Below, in pieces: positions 24,310-32,291 of a stretch of DNA of 41,897 nucleotides. The translations under genes and the position numbers were made by a program. Numbering within the stretch: the first letter of the stretch is position 1; every line of letters begins with the position of its first letter. The notes beneath the pieces are model-generated. The model searched no databases and was not told the DNA's origin. It saw only the letters and a list, made by a program, of their open reading frames with translations. The stretch is from VBAS01 sp035318985 (lineage in GTDB: Bacteria > Bacteroidota > Bacteroidia > Chitinophagales > Chitinophagaceae), in contig DATHDP010000075.1 of the NCBI GenBank assembly GCA_035318985.1, forward strand, positions 1 through 41,897, given 5' to 3'.

Positions 24310-25830
24310 TTATTTCAGATTAAAAATAAGCGGCGTAAGTTTTCTTCTTCTGCCATCCGGACCCACGGCATAAATATCTTCAATTGTAATAAAAGATCCG
24401 GCCCTGCATTTATTAACTATGTTTTTTGCTTCATTCCATTCTGCACCTGTGTTATTTGCTTCCAAGATGTCATCGAAGCCTGCAGCATCTCCAGTTATCC
24501 GATAACTGACAACATTAAATTGGGTTTTGTAGTAGAAATTTTCTACCATAGCTCTAACACCGGCCTGACTTTTAAAATATGCAGCCGGAATATTGCCACT
24601 TTTATTTGTACCAATCATCGGGGTTGGATCAGGAATTGAACGAACACGGAATTGCATCCTGGTTGTCTTTCCATCAGGAGTAACTACGGAAATAAAACAA
24701 TCATCTGTTTCCTGAGATACACGTATAGTACGATGTGCACCACTTCCATTAAGGACTCCACCGCCACCACTAATAGACGCCTTTATCTGATCTACGCTAC
24801 CACTACCTGAAATTGTAACTGGGTTGTCAACTCCAATGAATAATACGTTCATATTATCGAGCTGAACTGCAGCGCTTGATTGGCCTACCACATAGTCAAC
24901 AGTTTTGGTGATATTTTTAACTTGTCCATCCTGGTCAGTATAAGATATTACCACAGGAATAGAATTGCTACCAAGTCTATCAGCTTTAAATTTATAGTGA
25001 GCTGCACCATCTTCCCCTAATGTAACAGTTTGTCCTCCTATAGAAATTCTCGGTGTTATAGCTTTACTGAAACCACCAACACCAGCTGTTATTTCTATCT
25101 CCTGTCCTGGTAAAGCGTTAGTAGTATTCGCAATTGCCAATGCTGCAAATGCATCTTGCCTGTAAATAACCTTGCCCACTTGTTCGTGGCAAAAGGTAAT
25201 CACTTTATTTTCTGATGTTTTTACATCATTTTGAAACTTGCTAAGAATTGTCATCGCTGCTACTGTAGGAACCATATGAAAATATGCTGACTCCCACGTT
25301 TTGTTACTCTTATTCTTAGTTTTTGGCATTTCAGTATTGATAGGTAAAGAAGTGATAAAAGTTTTTGAAATCAGCGAGTCAATACCAAGAATATGGGTTT
25401 TGTATTCATCCAATTTAGTTCTTAATAATTTTCCATCGCCCTTTTCAACCATTACCCTGGTTGTTACATCCAGGTTATCAATTCCTTTATCCTTGTCAGA
25501 AGTTGGATCATACTTGGCGCCATCTGCGATTTTTTTCTTAAGCGCATCAATAAATTCATACATGCCTTTGGAATATTCTTGTGCCTGCTGCGCTTTCTTA
25601 AGCCAAATAGCAGCTTTTTCGGCAGTACCTGGATCTTTCTTTTTTTCTTCAAGAGAAATCAATACATCAGATGTAGACTGACCAACTACTCTATTAGTCT
25701 CTTCCAGACTATTGTTTACAGTTTTAAAGGCATTAAGGATCTCTGATGATACGTTTAGTGCCAGCAGAGCTGTTAGCACCAGGTACATCATATTAATCAT
25801 CTTTTGCCGGGGCTCACGAGGTAAAGACAT
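24310..25830 (-). CDS. gldM: Type IX secretion/gliding motor protein GldM
   Basis: GldM pairs with GldL to form the proton-driven motor and spans the periplasm towards GldK/GldN. The 506-residue product has the short cytosolic start SLPREPRQKMIN and one membrane helix (MMYLVLTALLALNVSSEIL). Four stacked periplasmic domains follow, including EITAGVGGFSKAITPRISIGG and the C-terminal segment TPMIGTNKSGNIPAAYFKSQAGVRAMVENFYYKTQFNVVSY. Length and motifs match the family. It lies between gldL (108-bp gap) and gldN (7-bp gap). Confidence 0.96.
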   Translation of the reverse strand: MSLPREPRQKMINMMYLVLTALLALNVSSEILNAFKTVNNSLEETNRVVGQSTSDVLISLEEKKKDPGTAEKAAIWLKKAQQAQEYSKGMYEFIDALKKKIADGAKYDPTSDKDKGIDNLDVTTRVMVEKGDGKLLRTKLDEYKTHILGIDSLISKTFITSLPINTEMPKTKNKSNKTWESAYFHMVPTVAAMTILSKFQNDVKTSENKVITFCHEQVGKVIYRQDAFAALAIANTTNALPGQEIEITAGVGGFSKAITPRISIGGQTVTLGEDGAAHYKFKADRLGSNSIPVVISYTDQDGQVKNITKTVDYVVGQSSAAVQLDNMNVLFIGVDNPVTISGSGSVDQIKASISGGGGVLNGSGAHRTIRVSQETDDCFISVVTPDGKTTRMQFRVRSIPDPTPMIGTNKSGNIPAAYFKSQAGVRAMVENFYYKTQFNVVSYRITGDAAGFDDILEANNTGAEWNEAKNIVNKCRAGSFITIEDIYAVGPDGRRRKLTPLIFNLK

Positions 25831-25848
25831 GACATTTATGGTTTTTCT

Positions 25849-25910
25849 TCCCGACCTGATCGGGATTTGTTATTAAATGGTGACTTATATCACGGATACG
25901 GATTTCGTAT
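25849..25910 (-). other. Two hairpins in the gldL-gldM interval
   Basis: The 108-bp gap contains TCCCGA/TCGGGA (25849-25865, 5-nt loop) and ATACG/CGTAT (25896-25910, 5-nt loop). Neither is followed by a T tract on the minus strand, so they are unlikely to be terminators. They might set mRNA processing or stability between the two motor genes; this is inference. Confidence 0.4.
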
Positions 25911-25938
25911 TCTTTAAAACGAAACCTTTATTACTTTC

Positions 25939-26754
25939 TTATGCTTTGCCTTGCATTGCGCTAAGCATATTACCATAGATCTGGTTCAGCTTACCAAGAT
26001 TACCAGCCAATGTTGAAATTTGGTTATGTGCTTTTTTAGCATCATCAACACTGCCTGACATAGCATCTGAAGCCTGTACAAGGTTATTGTAAAACCTGTT
26101 CATTGCTTTCAGGTGATTGTTGGTATCCTGAAGTTCCAGTTCGTAAATGGTATTTAATGAAGAAAGATTTTTTGTAAGCACCTGTACCTGCTCATGAAAC
26201 TGCTTTGTGCCTTCAGCAGCAACATTAAAGCTCTGTGCTGAGTTTGACGCACTCACATAAGCATCTTTCATTTGACCGAGAGCATTTGCTGCTTCACGTG
26301 TCTTAGCAGAGTAATCGTTAGTAGCGGCAATAGCATCACTAACATCACTTATTTTATCTACAGTAGTACCGAGTTTTTTAAAGTTTTCACCAAGACGACC
26401 AAGACTTGCCGGTGTAATATCCGCTGCTGACAACATATCTTCCATTTTTGTCAATGCAGGATTAGCAGATGAACCGGGTAAAGTAAGCGGCGTTGGTTTG
26501 AAATTTGGATCAAGATCCGGGTGAAGGTTAATGTCCGGAAAATAACGTTGCCAATGTGGTTCTTCTGGAGGAGGAACCATGAAGGCCATCACAAGGAACA
26601 CGATTACTTCAGATAATAGACCAATAGTGATCATTTCATCAGCTGCTGGCCAGTGACGGATCTTAAATAATGCTCCGAGAATTACCACGGCTGCAAAAAA
26701 GGCGAAAATAAAGTTGAGGACTACCTGGCCTCGCTGTGTTTTAAAGAATAGCAT
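25939..26754 (-). CDS. gldL: Type IX secretion/gliding motor protein GldL
   Basis: GldL is the inner-membrane partner of GldM. The 271-residue product has two N-terminal membrane helices: LNFIFAFFAAVVILGALFKI and ITIGLLSEVIVFLVMAFMV. Glu49 lies in the second helix, at the position of the essential proton-coupling Glu49 of Flavobacterium GldL. The hallmark PPPEEPHWQRYFPDINLHPD follows. The remaining 180 residues are cytosolic and largely helical, with repeated Ala/Asn-rich heptads. Family, order and key residue all agree. Confidence 0.96.
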   Translation of the reverse strand: MLFFKTQRGQVVLNFIFAFFAAVVILGALFKIRHWPAADEMITIGLLSEVIVFLVMAFMVPPPEEPHWQRYFPDINLHPDLDPNFKPTPLTLPGSSANPALTKMEDMLSAADITPASLGRLGENFKKLGTTVDKISDVSDAIAATNDYSAKTREAANALGQMKDAYVSASNSAQSFNVAAEGTKQFHEQVQVLTKNLSSLNTIYELELQDTNNHLKAMNRFYNNLVQASDAMSGSVDDAKKAHNQISTLAGNLGKLNQIYGNMLSAMQGKA

Positions 26755-26849
26755 AAAGGGCTCGTTTTATAGGTTATTAAAGATTACAAATTTGATAAGT
26801 CAGTTTTGGAAGTAAGTACGCAAAAACAAAGTAAATTATTGTTCACTTC

Positions 26850-28163
26850 TTATTTTTTGCCGCCTTTCTTTGGTGCAGCTGGTAAGTCGATTACCCTGCG
26901 GAATCCGATATAAGACTTGGTTGAATCCTGGTACTCATATGTGCGGGTTCCTGTTTGCAGGTAATAGCCAACATCTTTCCAGCTTCCTCCGCGAATCACT
27001 TTTCTCTTCATCAGGGGAGGATCAGATTCTTTTGCATTCCAACGAACATCTGGGTTCATATCGTGTTGGAAAGTGAAAGAACCTTCATAGAAAATTGATG
27101 ATGTCCATTCTGCAACATTCCCAGCCATATTATAAAGGCCGAAATCATTTGGCCAATAAGCATCAGCTCTTACAGTGTAAAAACCACCATCCTCAGGATA
27201 ATTACCACGACCAGGTTTAAAGTTTGCCATCAAGCAACCTTTCTTATTTCTAAGATAATAGTTACCCCATGGAAACATTGATTGAGAACGACCGCCACGG
27301 GCTGCATATTCCCATTGACCTTCCGTAGGCAAACGAAAATCTGACTCCTGTGGTCTATTTTTTGAAATAAGAAATGAATTCAGATAATGTGTACTCCACT
27401 CACAAAATGCGGTTGCCATATGCCAGTTCACCCCAACTACAGGATAGTTTCCAAATGCCGGGTGCATAAAATATCTTTTTGTCATTGGCTCGTTATAAGA
27501 GTAAGCAAAGTCTCTTATCCAAACCAGTGTATCAGGATAAATCGGAGTTTTCTTTTCAAGAATAAATTTAGAACGTGGTTGAGTTGCATTTTCTCTTTTT
27601 GCAGCTTCTTTAAGATCGAAAACCTTTGAATGGTAGATCATTTTTCTTAGGTCAATCTCAATTCTTCCAAAGATCCTGTCATCTGGAGGAAGTATAAGAT
27701 TTGTTTGACCTAACTGCTCGAGGAATTTAGGATCATTCCATTTAACAGTTTTCATTTTCTGCCAATCAACATATTCGTTACCGTCTTTTCCTGTTTTCAC
27801 ATACTTCAATTCAGAAGCAGTAACTGAGTCACGAACCCAGTAAACAAACTGACGATATTCATTGTTGGTAACTTCCGTAGCATCCATCCAGAAACCACTA
27901 ATGGAGATAGAACGATTTCTAGCGCTGAATGCATAAGCAGGATCCTCATCACTAGGACCCATGTGGAAAGTTCCTTGTGGTATGTAAACCATACCAGGAG
28001 GCTTTGGAAGAACATACTTACTGCCTGGAGCAACACCATGCACCTGGCCATCATTAGGAAGGGTACTTCCCTTACTATTCTTCTTTCCAAAGATTCCACA
28101 ACTGGTTAGCGTTAGTGTTGACGCCACCACTAGGAGAATACTATAAAGGTTTTTCATTTTCAT
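26850..28163 (-). CDS. gldK: Type IX secretion/gliding lipoprotein GldK
   Basis: GldK is an outer-membrane lipoprotein with a formylglycine-generating-enzyme (SUMF1) fold, which forms rings with GldN. From the ATG at 28163 the product is 437 residues. The lipoprotein signal ends TLTLTSC (Cys22). The SUMF1 domain shows MVYIPQGTFHMGPSDED, WMDATEVTNNEYRQFV, VVGVNWHMATAFCEW, RLPTEGQWEYAARGG, NVAEWTSS and VIRGGSWKD. A longer frame starts at 28244, but it would begin upstream of the putative promoter and add no signal, so 28163 (or 28157, two codons later) is preferred. It is the first gene of the operon. Confidence 0.95.
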   Translation of the reverse strand: MKMKNLYSILLVVASTLTLTSCGIFGKKNSKGSTLPNDGQVHGVAPGSKYVLPKPPGMVYIPQGTFHMGPSDEDPAYAFSARNRSISISGFWMDATEVTNNEYRQFVYWVRDSVTASELKYVKTGKDGNEYVDWQKMKTVKWNDPKFLEQLGQTNLILPPDDRIFGRIEIDLRKMIYHSKVFDLKEAAKRENATQPRSKFILEKKTPIYPDTLVWIRDFAYSYNEPMTKRYFMHPAFGNYPVVGVNWHMATAFCEWSTHYLNSFLISKNRPQESDFRLPTEGQWEYAARGGRSQSMFPWGNYYLRNKKGCLMANFKPGRGNYPEDGGFYTVRADAYWPNDFGLYNMAGNVAEWTSSIFYEGSFTFQHDMNPDVRWNAKESDPPLMKRKVIRGGSWKDVGYYLQTGTRTYEYQDSTKSYIGFRRVIDLPAAPKKGGKK

Positions 28164-28182
28164 ACACTTAAAGGGTAAAGGA

Positions 28183-28216
28183 CAAATATAAGATTTTGAG
28201 TATAACCGATTCACAA
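28183..28216 (-). promoter_or_regulatory. Putative promoter of gldKLMN
   Basis: On the minus strand, TATATTTG (28183-28190) is a full TAnnTTTG box, with a TTG at 28214-28216, 23 bp further upstream. The spacing is slightly longer than the usual 19-21. The box lies 19 bp before the chosen gldK start. Confidence 0.55.
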
Positions 28217-28298
28217 GGATAATATTTATTTTTTTGGTGTACAAGCCTCTTTTACGAGGTAAAAGTTCTAACGGGTTTTACATTGCAATATTGTATAG

Positions 28299-30365
28299 CT
28301 ATCTACTAATTTTTAATTCTTTACGCCTGATTAAATCAATTAAAGCACTAATTGATGACACCGGGTTTTCGCATGAATAATCCCTGCATAAGTATAGTGC
28401 TGCTTCCTCATTTTTTTCTTTACCGGATAAAAGCGGAAAAGAGTTGCTTCCTTCAGTTGCCGACATAATTATCTTATGCGGAATATATTCTTTAAGAACC
28501 TGAGTCAGAATACGCTGTGATTCTTCAGAGATAATAACGATCTCATTTATCCCAATTAAATCCTCTAAAAGAACGCAGGCCCAGGCACCAAAAGAAGTGG
28601 GGTAACGAACGATAGCACTAGACAAAGAACTTATCATCTGAACGCTTTTCTCTTTCCACTGGCTTTTATCAAAATATAATCCTAGCCTATACAAGTTATC
28701 AGCCATTATAGCGTTGCCCGAGGGTTGTGCACCATCATAAACCTCTTTCTTCCTTACTATAACGTCTAGTTGGTTAATATTAGTGTAAAAGAAAAAAACA
28801 GTAGCCGAATCTTTGAATATCTCCAACACATATTCAGTTATCGCTTTCGCTTTTTCAAGATAATTTGTATCACCAGTAATTTCCTGCAGTTGTATCAATG
28901 CCTGGATCAAAAAGGCATAATCATCAAGAAAGGCGGGTTGCTTAGCAATATCATTTTTCCAGCTATGAAAAAAGTCAACAGTGTTATTGTTTGAAACCTT
29001 GCTTAGCAAAAACTGCATGTTTTCTATTGCTAATTTTTTGAAAGATTCATTTCCTGTGGCAGCAAACGCTTTGCAAAGCGCTGTATTCATTAATGCATTC
29101 CACCCTAAAAGAATTTTATCATCTGTTTGTGGTCTAACTCTTTCACTTCTTTTTTCAAATAGCATAGCCTTCCCTTTTTGCACTATTCTTTGCAATTCTT
29201 CCAGCGAAATTTTTTTCTCCTTACAAAAAATTTCTTCCTTCCTCTTTCTCTGTAAAATATTTTTTTCCTCCCAATTGCCTCCCGGCTTTATATCAAAAAA
29301 ATCACAGAAGATTGTTCCATCTTCTTTTAAAAGTTCAATTACTTCTGTAGGGTTCCAAACATAAAATTTCCCCTCCCCTCCCTCACTGTCTGCATCTAAG
29401 GCAGCATAAAATCCTCCTTCGGGATGCATCAATTCTCTTTGAACAAATTGGATCGTTTCTTCAATTACTTCTTTGTATCGCTTATCATTAGTTATTTGAT
29501 ATGCTTCACTGATAACTGAAACTAGTAATGCATTATCATAAAGCATTTTTTCAAAATGTGGCACCAGCCATTCTGTATCGGTTGAATACCTTGCAAAACC
29601 GCCACCGACCTGGTCATAAATACCGCCGTCGATCATTTTATCAATACTTAACAGCGCTTGCTCTAATGCTTCTTTATTTCCAGTTGTATAAAAAAAACGC
29701 AACAGGTATTGAATAACAAAAGACTGGGGAAATTTTGGTGCCTTTCCAAATCCACCCCATTTTTTGTCAGCGTTTTTCATAATATTTTCAAACGCTTCAT
29801 TGCTCTTTTCTTTTGTAAAAACATTAATTTCTTCTTCTGATGAAATTCCAAAAGCATTTGATTGTAAAAGATGTTCAGTTAGATTTTCTGCCTGGGCATC
29901 AATTTCATTTCTTTTTTGTGTGAACGCTTCGGTAACTCCGAGCAATACCTCTTGCCAGGAAGGACGATTGAATGCTCGTTTGGGAGGGAAATATGTACCG
30001 CCATAAAATGGCTTCATAGCAGGTGTAAGAAAAACATTTAACGGCCAGCCGCCGCTTCCAGTCATTGCCTGCACAGCATCCATATAAATATGATCAAGGT
30101 CAGGTCTTTCTTCTCTATCAATTTTAATATTTATAAAATGCTCGTTCATAAGACGGGCTGTTTCTTCATCTTCAAAACTTTCTCTTTCCATTACATGACA
30201 CCAATGGCAGGCTGAGTAACCTATGCTGACCAGAATAGGTTTATTTTCTTTTCTTGCTTTATCCAATGCTTCATCACCCCAGGGGAACCAGTTTACAGGG
30301 TTGTGAGCATGCTGAAGCAAATAAGGACTTGTTTCATCTATAAGTTTATTTGCGAATTGATGCAT
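28299..30365 (-). CDS. DUF255/thioredoxin-domain protein (YyaL/SSP411 family)
   Basis: The 688-residue product matches the YyaL/spermatogenesis-associated protein 20 family. The N-terminal DUF255 thioredoxin-like domain (residues about 1-165) has LIDETSPYLLQHAHNPVNWFPW and the CHWC active-site motif (Cys53, Cys56), then MTGSGGWPLNVFLTP and PFYGGTYFPP. The rest is an (alpha/alpha)6-barrel with GGGFARYSTDTEWLVPHFEKMLYDNA, AALDADSEGGEGKFYVW and DGAQPSGNAIMADNL. The family resembles sugar-epimerase folds, but its activity is unknown. It is probably cytosolic. It starts 40 bp after the hemD terminator. Confidence 0.93.
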   Translation of the reverse strand: MHQFANKLIDETSPYLLQHAHNPVNWFPWGDEALDKARKENKPILVSIGYSACHWCHVMERESFEDEETARLMNEHFINIKIDREERPDLDHIYMDAVQAMTGSGGWPLNVFLTPAMKPFYGGTYFPPKRAFNRPSWQEVLLGVTEAFTQKRNEIDAQAENLTEHLLQSNAFGISSEEEINVFTKEKSNEAFENIMKNADKKWGGFGKAPKFPQSFVIQYLLRFFYTTGNKEALEQALLSIDKMIDGGIYDQVGGGFARYSTDTEWLVPHFEKMLYDNALLVSVISEAYQITNDKRYKEVIEETIQFVQRELMHPEGGFYAALDADSEGGEGKFYVWNPTEVIELLKEDGTIFCDFFDIKPGGNWEEKNILQRKRKEEIFCKEKKISLEELQRIVQKGKAMLFEKRSERVRPQTDDKILLGWNALMNTALCKAFAATGNESFKKLAIENMQFLLSKVSNNNTVDFFHSWKNDIAKQPAFLDDYAFLIQALIQLQEITGDTNYLEKAKAITEYVLEIFKDSATVFFFYTNINQLDVIVRKKEVYDGAQPSGNAIMADNLYRLGLYFDKSQWKEKSVQMISSLSSAIVRYPTSFGAWACVLLEDLIGINEIVIISEESQRILTQVLKEYIPHKIIMSATEGSNSFPLLSGKEKNEEAALYLCRDYSCENPVSSISALIDLIRRKELKISR

Positions 30366-30403
30366 GAATTAAATTGTATGTGAAGTTCGTGGTTAGAAAA
30401 CAA

Positions 30404-30427
30404 AAAAGGCCCGTAATAGGGCCTTCA
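30404..30427 (-). terminator. Terminator of hemD
   Basis: On the minus strand, AAGGCCC pairs perfectly with GGGCCTT (7 bp) around TATTAC, followed by a run of six T residues in total. It lies just after the hemD stop (30449) and before the DUF255 gene. Confidence 0.85.
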
Positions 30428-30448
30428 ATTATTTTACCAAACTCGTTT

Positions 30449-31240
30449 TTACTTTTTCTTAATGGACAAAATAAATTGCTCTAAAGCAGCTACCATACTT
30501 GGTGTTTGTGGTTGCGGCGCTTTTATATCAAGTTTCAAACCCGCTTCTTCTACCGCTCTGATTGTATTGCTTCCAAATGCTCCTATTACAGTTCCATTTT
30601 GCCTGAACTTCGGAAGATTATCAAAAAGGCTTTTAACGCCACTTGGAGTAAAAAAACAGATCACATCATATTCTTTTTGCTCAAGGAGGATCTTTACGTC
30701 ATTACTGCGGGTGCGGTACATAAAACCCAATACAAATTCACAGTTATTATTTTTTAACCAATTCACGATCTCATTATCCTGCTGGTTCTCTGAACATACA
30801 TAAAGAAACTTCTCATTGCTTTTATGCTTGTTGATAACATCAAACAAGCTTTTATTCGAACCATCCGCCCCGTAAAAAACTTTTCTTTTCCTGTAAAGAA
30901 TAAATTTTTGAAGGTATAATGCTACGGCTTCTGTGATGCAGAAATACTTTGTATCCTGTGATACGCTTACTTTAAGCTCTTCACAAGTGCGGAAAAAATG
31001 ATCAATGGCATTCCGGCTGGTAAAAATCACTCCTGTATAGTTCTGTATCTCTATTTTCTGCTTACGGAATTCTTTTCCCGGGATTCCTTCAAGACGGATA
31101 AAAGGGTGGAAATCGAGCTCAAGGCTGTACTTTCTGGAAAGCTCATAGTACGGCGATTTATCGCTTTCAGGCTTGGGTTGGGTAACTAAAATCTTTTTCA
31201 CATGTTTAGCTGAGGTATCAGCTTTCCCGTTTTTTACCAT
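30449..31240 (-). CDS. hemD: Uroporphyrinogen-III synthase HemD
   Basis: HemD cyclises hydroxymethylbilane to uroporphyrinogen III in tetrapyrrole synthesis. The 263-residue product has the family's loose conservation: KKILVTQPKPESD, NYTGVIFTSRNAIDHFF, YFCITEAVALYL, EKFLYVCSENQQDNEI, YDVICFFTPSGVKSLFDNLP and VIGAFGSNTIRAVEEAGLKLDIKAPQP. Two Rossmann-like lobes are expected. It lies directly downstream of the DUF4271 gene (40 bp), a common Bacteroidota pair. A TAGCTTTG -7 box just upstream suggests it also has its own promoter. Confidence 0.92.
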   Translation of the reverse strand: MVKNGKADTSAKHVKKILVTQPKPESDKSPYYELSRKYSLELDFHPFIRLEGIPGKEFRKQKIEIQNYTGVIFTSRNAIDHFFRTCEELKVSVSQDTKYFCITEAVALYLQKFILYRKRKVFYGADGSNKSLFDVINKHKSNEKFLYVCSENQQDNEIVNWLKNNNCEFVLGFMYRTRSNDVKILLEQKEYDVICFFTPSGVKSLFDNLPKFRQNGTVIGAFGSNTIRAVEEAGLKLDIKAPQPQTPSMVAALEQFILSIKKK

Positions 31241-31262
31241 ACAAGTGCGGCTAAATTGTTTG

Positions 31263-31295
31263 CAAAGCTAATGAGTTTTTTTAAAAAATAACCAA
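31263..31295 (-). promoter_or_regulatory. Putative promoter of hemD
   Basis: On the minus strand, TAGCTTTG (31263-31270) is a full TAnnTTTG match 22 bp before the hemD ATG, with TTG at 31293-31295 (22-bp spacer). The TTG lies within the 3' end of the DUF4271 gene. Confidence 0.5.
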
Positions 31296-32240
31296 TAACA
31301 GCTTGTAAATCAGCAAAAGGGGTATAACCTCGAATCCAAGAATATATAAAATGAAATGAAATGAGTTGAGCTTTACCTCTTTACGTACTGCGCTATACGA
31401 TAAAATAAACCTGTAAATGAGAAGCAAACCCAGGCCAATCCACGAAATAAACATAGCATAGCTATACAAAGGATCGTTCGCAAACGCCAACAAAAGCAAA
31501 AAGGGCAGAAGGAATATGCCCAGCATCTTATTAATGATAAAAACAATGAAAATGTAAGAATCTGTGGTATTGCTTACGTTAAACAACCATCCAGTGATTT
31601 TTAATCCAATAAACTTCACTAAATAAATAGCCGCCAATGCCCCGATGCAATAGACATATTGTAACCAGAAGTTATCAGAAAATACAAGGTGAAAGTATTG
31701 AAGAAGGAAGTTTACATAGAGACCAGCAGATAATACAAAAAAGCTATTCATAAACACCGAAGCCAACGACGATTGAAGCAATTGATCCTGTGTTTGCCTT
31801 TGTTTTAGAGTGGTTTTAAAAAAAACCCGGAACAGATCATAAAAATATTTTGCAAAAGCTCTTCGCAAAAGGCCAAATAAGATCAGCAAAAAGATCAGGT
31901 AATAAAAAAGAAACTCTTTTCCCTGGAACACCTTTTTATCTCCTTCTTTTAAAATTTGAGTCGGCATTTGGTGCTCAGTCTTATTAAGTGAATCCGCAGC
32001 TTGCTGGGCTGATCGCAAAGAATCTATTACCCGAAGAGAATCTTTGATGTGTAAGCTATCGATCTTAAAAATTGACCTGGTAGTTACTCTTGTTGAATCA
32101 GTGATTTTTTTTGGACGCGGCTTTGGTCTTAAAGTGTCTTTTCGCAAACTATCTGTTTGACTATTGGAAGAATCTACCTGGGCAAAAATGGCAACAGGGT
32201 ACAAACAAATAAAAAATAAAAGTAGTTTGAGATGCTTCAT
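31281..32240 (-). CDS. DUF4271 integral membrane protein
   Basis: The 319-residue product has a signal peptide-like start (LLLFFICLYPVAIFAQ). A charged region of about 80 residues with repeated DSL units (KIDSLHIKDSLRVIDSLRS) follows. The C-terminal DUF4271 domain of about 200 residues has five or six hydrophobic helices, with conserved FLFYYLIFLLILFGLLRRAF, YIFIVFIINKMLGIFLLP and YILGFEVIPLLLIYKLL. Function is unknown; it should sit in the inner membrane with its DSL-rich part in the periplasm. Adjacency to hemD is conserved in the phylum. Confidence 0.88.
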   Translation of the reverse strand: MKHLKLLLFFICLYPVAIFAQVDSSNSQTDSLRKDTLRPKPRPKKITDSTRVTTRSIFKIDSLHIKDSLRVIDSLRSAQQAADSLNKTEHQMPTQILKEGDKKVFQGKEFLFYYLIFLLILFGLLRRAFAKYFYDLFRVFFKTTLKQRQTQDQLLQSSLASVFMNSFFVLSAGLYVNFLLQYFHLVFSDNFWLQYVYCIGALAAIYLVKFIGLKITGWLFNVSNTTDSYIFIVFIINKMLGIFLLPFLLLLAFANDPLYSYAMFISWIGLGLLLIYRFILSYSAVRKEVKLNSFHFILYILGFEVIPLLLIYKLLLVIF

Positions 32241-32248
32241 TCGAATCG

Positions 32249-32256
32249 CAAAAGTA
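32249..32256 (-). promoter_or_regulatory. Putative -7 box of the DUF4271 gene
   Basis: On the minus strand this reads TACTTTTG followed by CG, a full TAnnTTTG match only 8 nt before the ATG. No clear -33 TTG is seen. If used, the leader would be only a few nt. Confidence 0.4.
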
Positions 32257-32291
32257 TTAAAGTGTTTTATCGGGATGAAAAGAAAGATTCT

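Noticed and set aside
28164..28244. Longer N terminus of gldK
   Set aside because: The extra 27 residues would precede the lipoprotein signal and begin upstream of the putative promoter.
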